Part shown: one piece after another, positions 15,616 to 22,830 of the stretch
How positions within the stretch are numbered: position 1 is the stretch's first letter
Layout of the letters: each line of letters starts with the position of its first letter
NCBI GenBank assembly: GCA_964585305.1
Contig: CAZPDM010000065.1
Location: 1-24,967, forward strand
From: CAZPDM01 sp964585305
Lineage (GTDB): Bacteria; Planctomycetota; Uabimicrobiia; Uabimicrobiales; JABWCH01
DNA: 24,967 nt
Direction: 5' to 3'
Notes under the pieces: model-generated
What the model saw: the letters and a program-made list of their open reading frames with translations, nothing else
Told to the model about the DNA's origin: nothing
Databases searched by the model: none
Position numbers and translations under genes: made by a program

Positions 15616-16473
15616 TTAGACAATGGAAGAACTAATATTTTCTGCTAACCACAATAAAAATTGCGAGTTTGAACATGAAGAAATAGCGGCTTTTGCTTGC
15701 TCTGTATATTTTTTTATTTCAAGTAGAGTAGCTGTTTTTCCATAAATTTTGTAAAATGTTGGTTTATTATAATCTTGTTGAGTGTCTTTCCCAGCTGAAT
15801 TTTGCGAATCTTGCATGTCATCTGCAAGTTGAAAAGCATGGCCTAGATTATGAATATAATCAAGCAATAATTTCATTATAGAAGATTCTGCATGACAAAG
15901 ATACCCTGCGATCCATATTGCTACTTCAAATAATGCAGTTGTTTTATATTGATTTATAATTTGAATATTTTCTAATGTTTTGGCTGTATTAGCTATATCC
16001 AAACTTTGTCCAAAAATCATCCCCGCTAATCCTAAATGACGATAAACAAAAGCCATCATTTCACAAAGTGTTTCCGCGTCAAGTTGACATTGTTTTGCAT
16101 TAGCTTGTATAATATCTAAAGCATGTAAAATCAGCCCAATTGCTGATAGAATAGTGTTAGCTTCTCCATACATTACATGGTTTGCAGGTTGATGCCTCCG
16201 TATTTTTGCATTATCCATACAAGGAAGATCATCAAGCATTAAGGAAGCAGTATGAATATATTCAATACTACATGCTGATGGTAAAATAATATCAGGATTA
16301 TTTCCTATAATTTTAGCAACTTCTAGCATAATAATAGGCCGGATGCGTTTCCCACGCGCTAATACACTATATCTCATTATCTCCCAAATATGAGGATATT
16401 TGGTATTTGGACACAAATAGGAAGCTAAATTTTGCTCAATTTTTTTTCGCTGCTGCTCGAATTCTGCGTGCAT
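15616..16473 (-). CDS. ispA: Polyprenyl (farnesyl-type) diphosphate synthase
   Basis: A trans-prenyl chain elongation enzyme of 285 residues that condenses dimethylallyl diphosphate or a longer allylic substrate with isopentenyl diphosphate to make farnesyl- or geranylgeranyl diphosphate. Visible are GKRIRP (41-46), the first aspartate-rich motif DDLPCMD at 81-87, with the two-residue insertion of bacterial enzymes, RRHQPANHVMYGE, a conserved lysine in QYKTTALFEVA, and the second motif ADDMQD with D218, D219 and D222. All catalytic aspartates are present. GGAG lies about 8 bases before the ATG. The two-TM protein gene ends 29 bases before it. Product chain length cannot be read securely from sequence, so the symbol is by family. 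Confidence 0.93.
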   Translation of the reverse strand: MHAEFEQQRKKIEQNLASYLCPNTKYPHIWEIMRYSVLARGKRIRPIIMLEVAKIIGNNPDIILPSACSIEYIHTASLMLDDLPCMDNAKIRRHQPANHVMYGEANTILSAIGLILHALDIIQANAKQCQLDAETLCEMMAFVYRHLGLAGMIFGQSLDIANTAKTLENIQIINQYKTTALFEVAIWIAGYLCHAESSIMKLLLDYIHNLGHAFQLADDMQDSQNSAGKDTQQDYNKPTFYKIYGKTATLLEIKKYTEQAKAAISSCSNSQFLLWLAENISSSIV

Positions 16474-16502
16474 CTTGAAAACTCCGTTTAGGGAAAAAAA
16501 TC

Positions 16503-17363
16503 TTATTCATCAGGATTTTTACTATTGCTAGAAGGTTGTAAAGTAGAAATATCTTTTAATTTAAAATCAGCAGGTTCTTTATTTTCAATAGAATTTTGAG
16601 AAATAGGATTTTCTGAAATATGAGTCAAATTAGTATTAGATATAACTTCTGTAGGTGGAATACTTGGAATAGGATCCTTCGATATGGCATCTCGATTTAA
16701 TAATTCTTTATTTGTTGTATCAATGGTTACTGACTCAACAATTTCTTTTCCAGTTATATTTTTTGAAACTTCAGTTTCCTTTGTAGAACTCAAATTATTT
16801 GCAAAAACAAAATCTTTTGTGTCTTTAGCAGATATTTCTTCTTTGATAGTAACAATATTTTCTTTTAATGAAATATCTTTTGAGATAGATTCTATCTCTC
16901 GCTTTTTGAGCAAAGATTGACGTGGTGCAATAATTTTTCTTTCGAGCAAAATTCCTATTAAAACAAAAAATGTCCCTTGAATCAGAAATAAAAAAAGACT
17001 AAATATAGTTGCAATATGGCTACGTTGTCCATGACTTAGTCTTTTTAATATATCTCGTTCATAGTCATTCAAACGCCAAGCCCGAATATCTCCCGCTGGT
17101 CCAGCCGTTGAAATAATTCTTTCCATAGCTTTTTGGATATCTTGGGAAACTTTTTGAATATTAACAAGATCTTCTCTCAACTTTTCCAAATCCTGGCTAT
17201 GTATCGGAGTAGCAACTTCTAGCATCCAGCCCAACAGTGGAAACAATATTCCAACAATTCCTAAAATTACTATGATAGAAACCAGCGGACTATTTTTTAT
17301 TTTGTTGGCTAAATTATCTTTTTTTTCGTATTTCTGTGACGGTTCTTTCTTTATATCGCTCAT
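16503..17363 (-). CDS. Membrane protein with two TM helices and long acidic tail
   Basis: I do not recognise this 286-residue protein. A charged N-terminus precedes a first membrane helix (SPLVSIIVILGIVGILFPLL, about 26-45). A soluble stretch of about 70 residues with coiled-coil character follows, then a second helix (IFSLFLFLIQGTFFVLIGIL). The last 120 residues are Lys/Glu/Ser/Thr-rich and repetitive in composition, probably disordered. The start at 17363 has AAGG 7 bases upstream. The frame is open to 17420, but that would overlap a GC-rich hairpin at 17400-17418 and add residues without any motif. It lies 74 bases after the nucleoside transporter and 29 bases before the polyprenyl diphosphate synthase, so it may belong to one transcript. 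Function unknown. Confidence 0.75.
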   Translation of the reverse strand: MSDIKKEPSQKYEKKDNLANKIKNSPLVSIIVILGIVGILFPLLGWMLEVATPIHSQDLEKLREDLVNIQKVSQDIQKAMERIISTAGPAGDIRAWRLNDYERDILKRLSHGQRSHIATIFSLFLFLIQGTFFVLIGILLERKIIAPRQSLLKKREIESISKDISLKENIVTIKEEISAKDTKDFVFANNLSSTKETEVSKNITGKEIVESVTIDTTNKELLNRDAISKDPIPSIPPTEVISNTNLTHISENPISQNSIENKEPADFKLKDISTLQPSSNSKNPDE

Positions 17364-17399
17364 AAAAATTCCTTCGCAAACGCTGGTAAGATCTTTTAC

Positions 17400-17418
17400 G
17401 GCGTGGATTTCCCACGCC
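17400..17418 (-). terminator. 7-bp GC-rich hairpin after the nucleoside transporter
   Basis: ggcgtgg (17400-17406) and ccacgcc (17412-17418) pair perfectly around 5 bases, 19 bases past the transporter stop. No T-tract follows on the minus strand. It supports starting the next gene at 17363. Confidence 0.5.
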
Positions 17419-17437
17419 ATATTCTATATATTCTATT

Positions 17438-18823
17438 TTACAGCAAAACACCTGCAATAGTGGCAGTCAATAAAGATACGATTGCACCACCAAGCATAGC
17501 ACGAATTCCTAAACTAGAAAGTCTTTGTCGTAAAGAATCTTGTTGGTCGGCAGATACCATTGGCGCAATCCCACCAATTTGAATTGCTATTGATGAGAAA
17601 TTAGCAAATCCACAGAGAGCAAATGTTACCATTGCTTCTGCTTTACTGCTCAAAAATTCTGGCATAGAAACTACTTCTGCAGTTTGCAATACTTGATTTG
17701 CAACACTAGTAAATCCACAATTAGAAACTTGCGCAAGCCAATCCATACGTTGTACAAAATAAGTGCTAAGCTCACTGTATGCAACAAATTCATTAAGAGA
17801 AATTTTCATACCAACTAAATATGAAAAGGCTCCACAATTATATTGAGGAACTCCTAATAACCATGCTAAAGGCCATAAAAGAGTAGAAAAGATTGTCTTT
17901 AAACTACCTGGAACATATCCAATATATTCGCCAGTATGAATGTCTCTTAATCCACCTAGCAACCGAAAATCTACCCAATAATCTAATGTTGCAAATGTTG
18001 CATCAACAAGTTTTATTAAAGCAATAAATGCAACCAACATTGCAGCCACATTTAGGCAAAGTTGCATACCATCTGATGCCCCTTTTGCAGCAGCTTCAAG
18101 ACCATTTTTAGTTGGGATATTAAGAATGACTTTCACTTCCTTTGCAGTAACAGAAGTTTCCGTTTCAGGATATAATATTTTTGCAACCATCAAAGATGCA
18201 GGAGCTGCCATAAAAGATGCTGTAATAATAAAGCTTGCATTAACACCCATTTGAATAAAACCTGCCATTACACCGCCAGCAATAGTACCAAAACCAGCAA
18301 CCATAACAGCATTAATTTCAGACATTGTCATATTAGAAATATACGGACGAACTATCAATGGAGCTTCTGTTTGTCCTACAAATACATTTGCCGCGGCAAC
18401 GAGAGACTCTGATCCAGAAGTTCCCATTGTTTTAGCCATACACCATGCCATACCAGCGACAATTCTTTGCATAACTCCATAATGGTAAAGAATACTCATT
18501 ACTGCTGAAAAGAAAATAATAGTAGGAAGAACAATAATAGCAAATTGGAATCCAAAGGTGCCAATAAATGATCCATCAGCTAAATTCCCAAATAAAAATT
18601 TGCTGCCTTCTGTAGCAAATCCTAAAAATCTGCCTACAGCATCTGCTACAGTTTGTAAAACTTTACGTCCTGGTGCCCAGTAAAGGACAATAACTCCAAA
18701 AAGGAATTGTAATGAGATACCCCAAATTAAAGGACGTATTTTTATTGCACGACGATTTACAGAAAGAAGATAGCAAATCCCAAAAAGGGTAGCAATTCCA
18801 GTAAATAAAAATAAAATTTTCAT
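17438..18823 (-). CDS. CNT-family concentrative nucleoside transporter
   Basis: An inner-membrane protein of 461 residues with about nine to ten hydrophobic segments. It matches the concentrative nucleoside transporter family (NupC and eukaryotic CNT), which imports nucleosides with H+ or Na+. Landmarks are the substrate motif NVFVGQTEAPLIVRPYI, ITASFMAAPASLMVAKILYP, LNEFVAYSEL, and the C-terminal CGFANFSSIAIQIGGIAPM, all strongly conserved. The GQTEAP form resembles the eukaryotic and V. cholerae CNT type more than E. coli NupC. The ion cannot be fixed from sequence. GAGG lies 5 bases before the ATG at 18823; the frame is open to an ATG at 18877 without a ribosome site. About 200 non-coding bases separate it from the MCE gene, so it likely has its own promoter. 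Confidence 0.93.
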   Translation of the reverse strand: MKILFLFTGIATLFGICYLLSVNRRAIKIRPLIWGISLQFLFGVIVLYWAPGRKVLQTVADAVGRFLGFATEGSKFLFGNLADGSFIGTFGFQFAIIVLPTIIFFSAVMSILYHYGVMQRIVAGMAWCMAKTMGTSGSESLVAAANVFVGQTEAPLIVRPYISNMTMSEINAVMVAGFGTIAGGVMAGFIQMGVNASFIITASFMAAPASLMVAKILYPETETSVTAKEVKVILNIPTKNGLEAAAKGASDGMQLCLNVAAMLVAFIALIKLVDATFATLDYWVDFRLLGGLRDIHTGEYIGYVPGSLKTIFSTLLWPLAWLLGVPQYNCGAFSYLVGMKISLNEFVAYSELSTYFVQRMDWLAQVSNCGFTSVANQVLQTAEVVSMPEFLSSKAEAMVTFALCGFANFSSIAIQIGGIAPMVSADQQDSLRQRLSSLGIRAMLGGAIVSLLTATIAGVLL

Positions 18824-19022
18824 AAAAGCCTCACAAAAAATTCTATAAATGAAAGTACAAGAAATTGTCATTATCATAGAAAAATTAGCATTTCCATTTT
18901 AAAATTTTTTAGAAATATTTGCAAGAATAAAAATAAGAGATTTTGAGAGAGATTTAATTAAGTTGTCAAAAACATTTAGACTGTCATATTTGTCCATGCG
19001 ATAGTTTGGATGTTTTTTTTAG

Positions 19023-20207
19023 CTAAAATGCTTTGAATAATAATCCTGTAAATGTACTAATTGGAACCTGTTCTCGTGTATCTTCAATAGAATCGGAAAA
19101 ATTCTTAACAATACGTCGTATTTCTTTATATAATGTATCGTCCGCTAAAAGTTTGCCAATTGTGCCTTCTCCATTTTTTAATCGATCAGCAACTACACGA
19201 ACGCTAGCAAGTGTGCCTTTTAAATCGTCTCCCATTTCTTTATCATGCAAAAGTTTGGCAATTACTCCTTGCCCTTCATTTATTTGTTGAGCAACTTTAT
19301 TGATATTTTGTAGCATGGTACGTGCATCACCTAAAGCTAATTCAAGTTGCTTATAAACTTTTTCATCTGAAAATAATTTACCAATTGTTCCTTCTCCACG
19401 TTTTACTTTATCTGAAATATCTCCAAGATTTGTCATTACTTTATTTGCCTCTGCAATAGTTTTACGAAGGTTTTCATGTAATGAATCATCTTTAATAAGT
19501 TTGCCAATTGTGCCTTTACCACTACGAATAGTTGCAGTAATATCTTGTACATCACTGGCAATTTTGTTTACTTTATTATAAATTTCTTGATCGTATAATA
19601 ATTTACCAATTGTTCCTTGATTATTACGAATTTGTGCTGTAATATCTTTGATATTTGCTGTAGCACTTTCTATATTATCATAAATTTCACGTTGAGTGAT
19701 AAGTAACCCAATTGTTCCCTTACCATGCTCAATATCCCTAGTAATATTCTTAATCGAAGCAAAAGCATCGCGTAAATTCGGATCGTCTAAAAAACCTGGT
19801 TGTGCTTCGCCTTTCATAAATTTTCCTTCTTGGCTTGCAGATTCACTAATTTCTTTTGGTGGCGTTCCGACTTCAATATTTACATATTTTCCACCTAATG
19901 CACTGGCATCTTTTACGCTAATTTTTGCATCATCAAAAATTTTGATTGGTTTGGTTAAGCTAATATCAACCTTAACACTTCCGTCTTCTCTTAACTCTAA
20001 ATTACGGACTTGCCCAACCTCCATACCTGAGGCTAATACTTTATGCCCTGGTTCAAGGCCCGATACACGGCTAAAAACAACTGCCATAGTACCTTGATAG
20101 CCTTTTAACAGGCTTAAATCTTTAATAACAATAGTAAAGATACCTGCTAAAATTAAAAATCCAAAAAATATGATTCCAACTAAAAAATTTTGTTTAAAAT
20201 TTTCCAT
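19023..20207 (-). CDS. MCE (MlaD-type) protein with six GTIGKLL modules
   Basis: A 394-residue protein with one N-terminal membrane helix (about 8-28) and an MCE domain (about 38-115, with VSGLEPGHKVLASGMEVGQV and ALGGKYVNIEVG). MCE proteins of the Mla, Pqi and Let systems bind or channel phospholipids between membranes. After the domain come six copies of GTIGKLL-x-D (G164, G198, G232, G273, G314, G348) joined by amphipathic helices. Copy five is GVIAKLL; the others keep GTIG. Spacings are 34, 34, 41, 41 and 34 residues. A final 47-residue tail ends in FTGLLFKAF. GGGAG lies about 9 bases before the ATG. The MlaE permease, MlaF ATPase and MlaC are not in the window. A lipid-transport needle role is inference. 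Confidence 0.9.
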   Translation of the reverse strand: MENFKQNFLVGIIFFGFLILAGIFTIVIKDLSLLKGYQGTMAVVFSRVSGLEPGHKVLASGMEVGQVRNLELREDGSVKVDISLTKPIKIFDDAKISVKDASALGGKYVNIEVGTPPKEISESASQEGKFMKGEAQPGFLDDPNLRDAFASIKNITRDIEHGKGTIGLLITQREIYDNIESATANIKDITAQIRNNQGTIGKLLYDQEIYNKVNKIASDVQDITATIRSGKGTIGKLIKDDSLHENLRKTIAEANKVMTNLGDISDKVKRGEGTIGKLFSDEKVYKQLELALGDARTMLQNINKVAQQINEGQGVIAKLLHDKEMGDDLKGTLASVRVVADRLKNGEGTIGKLLADDTLYKEIRRIVKNFSDSIEDTREQVPISTFTGLLFKAF

Positions 20208-20261
20208 TTATTTTTCTCCCAAGCCGTATATTCTGGCCTTTTTTTGTTAAAAAATTCTTTA

Positions 20262-21287
20262 CTAAAACCAATCATAGAATATAGGAATATTTTCATTCGT
20301 TGATTGTGTGTTTATTATTATTTGATAGTACGTATTTTCTTGAAAAGACATTGGAGAATTTTCAAGCTTGATTTGAAGTTGAATTTTCTTAGAAGTACAA
20401 TTTTCATTTTTCCAAGGTAAAAAGGCTTCTTGTATATTCTCTCTCCAAGTTACTTGATATATATGACTTGGATGGCAAGATATTTTTAAAGATTGCCCTG
20501 TACGATTTTCTATTCCCCAAATATCTGTAGAATGACCTTGTTGCAGTAAAAGATGCCCTGTTAACCTAATGTTAGGAATATTAGCATCTAAAACAATCAT
20601 ATTTTTATTTTTACAAATTTCTATTGGTTTTGTTGCTGTAGAAAGAGTTGGCAACACTATATTTTGTGGTAACCAAGTTTGCTCCAACTGATGTCTATTT
20701 CCCTTGTTATCTTGCAAGAGTATAATAATATTTACAGGATTTTCCAAATTATTAAGTTTACAACTTCCATTTTGACCTAGAACATTCAAAGCAAGAAGAT
20801 GGTTATTTTGACGTAACGTTGTTCTAATTTGTAAATTAGGGAAATTCGGTTGGACTTGCCATATTAGTTCATCTTTTTGTTGCTCTAATTTAACATCTGC
20901 AGCTAGATCATTTTTTATGTTAGCTGCCACAGACAAATTTGTTAAGGAAGAATCAGAAAATTTATCAGCACTAGATAATACTTTTTCACTAGAATTATCA
21001 TTTTCTTTCGATATATTTTTTTCAGAAAAAGCTGTAATTTTTTCATCTGTAATTTTTTCTGATAATATTATTTGATTTCTTCTCAAATTTTCTAATTCTA
21101 TTTTAATTTCAGAGTATTTTTTATCAAGTTCTTCTATCTTACTATATATTTTATCTAGCGTATTTTGAGTAATAGATATATTTTCAGTATTATTCCACCA
21201 AAGTCCTAAGGACATAACAAGAAAAATAAGCAAAAGAAAAAATTTTAAATGACTATAAAAAGATTGAATGGCAGAATTTTGTGGCAT
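20262..21287 (-). CDS. Membrane-anchored coiled-coil protein, unknown
   Basis: I do not recognise the family. Residues about 13-30 form a single hydrophobic anchor (FFLLLIFLVMSLGLWW), not followed by a clear cleavage site. A coiled coil (about 40-80, Lys/Glu/Leu heptads) and a Ser/Asn-rich linker come next. Residues about 140-341 are beta-rich, with ELIWQVQPNFPNLQIRTTL and paired hydrophobic strands, and two widely separated cysteines. The N-in, periplasm-facing topology suits an envelope protein. GGAG lies 7 bases before the ATG. It precedes the MCE gene on the same strand by 54 bases, so the two are likely co-transcribed, which hints at a role with the MCE protein. A divergent sensor gene starts 56 bases upstream. 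Confidence 0.7.
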   Translation of the reverse strand: MPQNSAIQSFYSHLKFFLLLIFLVMSLGLWWNNTENISITQNTLDKIYSKIEELDKKYSEIKIELENLRRNQIILSEKITDEKITAFSEKNISKENDNSSEKVLSSADKFSDSSLTNLSVAANIKNDLAADVKLEQQKDELIWQVQPNFPNLQIRTTLRQNNHLLALNVLGQNGSCKLNNLENPVNIIILLQDNKGNRHQLEQTWLPQNIVLPTLSTATKPIEICKNKNMIVLDANIPNIRLTGHLLLQQGHSTDIWGIENRTGQSLKISCHPSHIYQVTWRENIQEAFLPWKNENCTSKKIQLQIKLENSPMSFQENTYYQIIINTQSTNENIPIFYDWF

Positions 21288-21343
21288 TTGTTCTCTCCAA
21301 AGCTATATATTTCAGAGAATATTTATCAGAAAGAAAAGTTCTT

Positions 21344-22822
21344 ATGGATAACATAAACTGGCAAGAATTATTTCAACAACTATTTTCAATCGAAAATACA
21401 ATATTTAAGAATTTCAATTTTTTAAAAAATATGAATAAAGAAAATAAATTTTTTCCATATCCTACACCAATGGCAGTTGTTAAAAAAGAAAATTGGAAAG
21501 TGCAAGAAATCAATCTTGCTTTTCAATATTGGACAGGATATACCTTAACAGAATTACAACAAAATAAAAATGAATGGAGCAATATAATTTATAAAAAAGA
21601 TCTTAAAAATATATTCGCACGTCTCCAACATAGCGATGGAACTCAACATCTAGAAGTTAACTTACGTTTAATGACTAAAAATAATGGCGCAAAAGAGGCA
21701 GAAGTATTTATACAATGTCTTGATGCAGAAACATTACTTTTTGTTTTCCATGACATACAAATTCATAAGGAAATTGAACGTGAACTACGAGATAAAATTG
21801 CTCAAGAACAAAATCGAACAGCAGAAACAGCAAAAAATTTATTGCGTACTTATGTATTATTAAAACGTCTTAATCAACTTCCTCTATTTTGTTATGAATT
21901 AGAAAACCTGACTAATAATAGAGAATTTGAAAAACATATCATTGAATTATTATGCCAGGAAAACGGCTTAGGATATGTTTCAGCAGCAATATTCTGGATA
22001 GAAGGCGAACACCTTCAACTTTCCTATTCTAAAGGAGAATATCCCTTACATCGTTTCCATCTTAATAAAAACCACAAATTATCTAAACTCGCACGCGGGG
22101 AAAAAAATATATTATTAGAAAATTCTGGAGAAATTGCTTTGCCTATAAGTTTTCAAAACAATATCATGGGTATACTACATATAAAATTATGTGAAACAGA
22201 ATGCTCTTTTGTAGAAGATAAAACACTATTCCAAGCAAACGCAGATATTTTGCAAAATATTGCGCAATGGATTGGTTTAATGAAAAATCGGCACCAGTAT
22301 ACACAATTATTAGAGTATAGCAAAAATTACGATAGTGTACGAAAAGTTTACAATTTCCAAAGTATTGCTAGAAAAATACAAGAATATATAACTCGTAATA
22401 TATCATTTAATATGGCTATTTTAAGTTTTGACAATTTTTATGATTTTTCCAAATTACCAGAAGAAAGGCTACAAATATTCCTTCAAGATTTTGAAAAAAA
22501 ATTACCGCCAGAAAATATTCTTGGCAGTATTTCTCCCCATGAATTGGTAATAATCTGGCCAGAACAAACATTATCCGAGAGTATTTTTCTGATACAAAGT
22601 TGGAAAAATTGGTTTAAAAATATATTTCCAGAGTTCAATATTTCATTAGGACTTGTTCCATTCACCAAAGATTTTAATTTTCACAGTGGTGAACTTTGGA
22701 AATTTTGTCGTTTAGCTTTACAAAAATCACGCGATCAAAATGGGGATAAATTTTATTATTGGGATACCAAAAACTTGAAAACCCAAGAAATTATAGAACG
22801 AAGCGGAATAAAATTAGAATAG
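21344..22822 (+). CDS. PAS-GAF sensor with degenerate GGDEF domain
   Basis: A 492-residue soluble signalling protein. A PAS domain (about 35-135) shows PTPMAVVKKENWKVQEINLAF, YWTGYTLTELQ and an HDIQIHKEIEREL end that runs into a coiled coil. A GAF-like domain follows (about 165-310; IALPISFQNNIMGILHIKL). The C-terminus (about 335-480) has the layout of a GGDEF domain: NFQSIARKIQEYI, ILSFDNFYDFSK, NISLGLVPF, LCRLALQKSRDQNGDKFYYWD. The GGDEF signature is replaced by SPHEL at 397-401 and the metal-binding Asp pattern is incomplete, so cyclic-di-GMP synthesis is unlikely. It may be a receptor or a scaffold. The frame opens at a GTG (21281) that overlaps the divergent gene; the ATG at 21344 is more reasonable. 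Its stop is 8 bases from the convergent stop of the next gene. Confidence 0.8.
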   Translation: MDNINWQELFQQLFSIENTIFKNFNFLKNMNKENKFFPYPTPMAVVKKENWKVQEINLAFQYWTGYTLTELQQNKNEWSNIIYKKDLKNIFARLQHSDGTQHLEVNLRLMTKNNGAKEAEVFIQCLDAETLLFVFHDIQIHKEIERELRDKIAQEQNRTAETAKNLLRTYVLLKRLNQLPLFCYELENLTNNREFEKHIIELLCQENGLGYVSAAIFWIEGEHLQLSYSKGEYPLHRFHLNKNHKLSKLARGEKNILLENSGEIALPISFQNNIMGILHIKLCETECSFVEDKTLFQANADILQNIAQWIGLMKNRHQYTQLLEYSKNYDSVRKVYNFQSIARKIQEYITRNISFNMAILSFDNFYDFSKLPEERLQIFLQDFEKKLPPENILGSISPHELVIIWPEQTLSESIFLIQSWKNWFKNIFPEFNISLGLVPFTKDFNFHSGELWKFCRLALQKSRDQNGDKFYYWDTKNLKTQEIIERSGIKLE

Positions 22823-22830
22823 TAAAGAAA

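Noticed and set aside
18824..19022. TTGACA on the minus strand (plus 18964-18969) as promoter of the nucleoside transporter.
   Set aside because: No acceptable -10 box lies 16-18 bases downstream, so I could not support a promoter.
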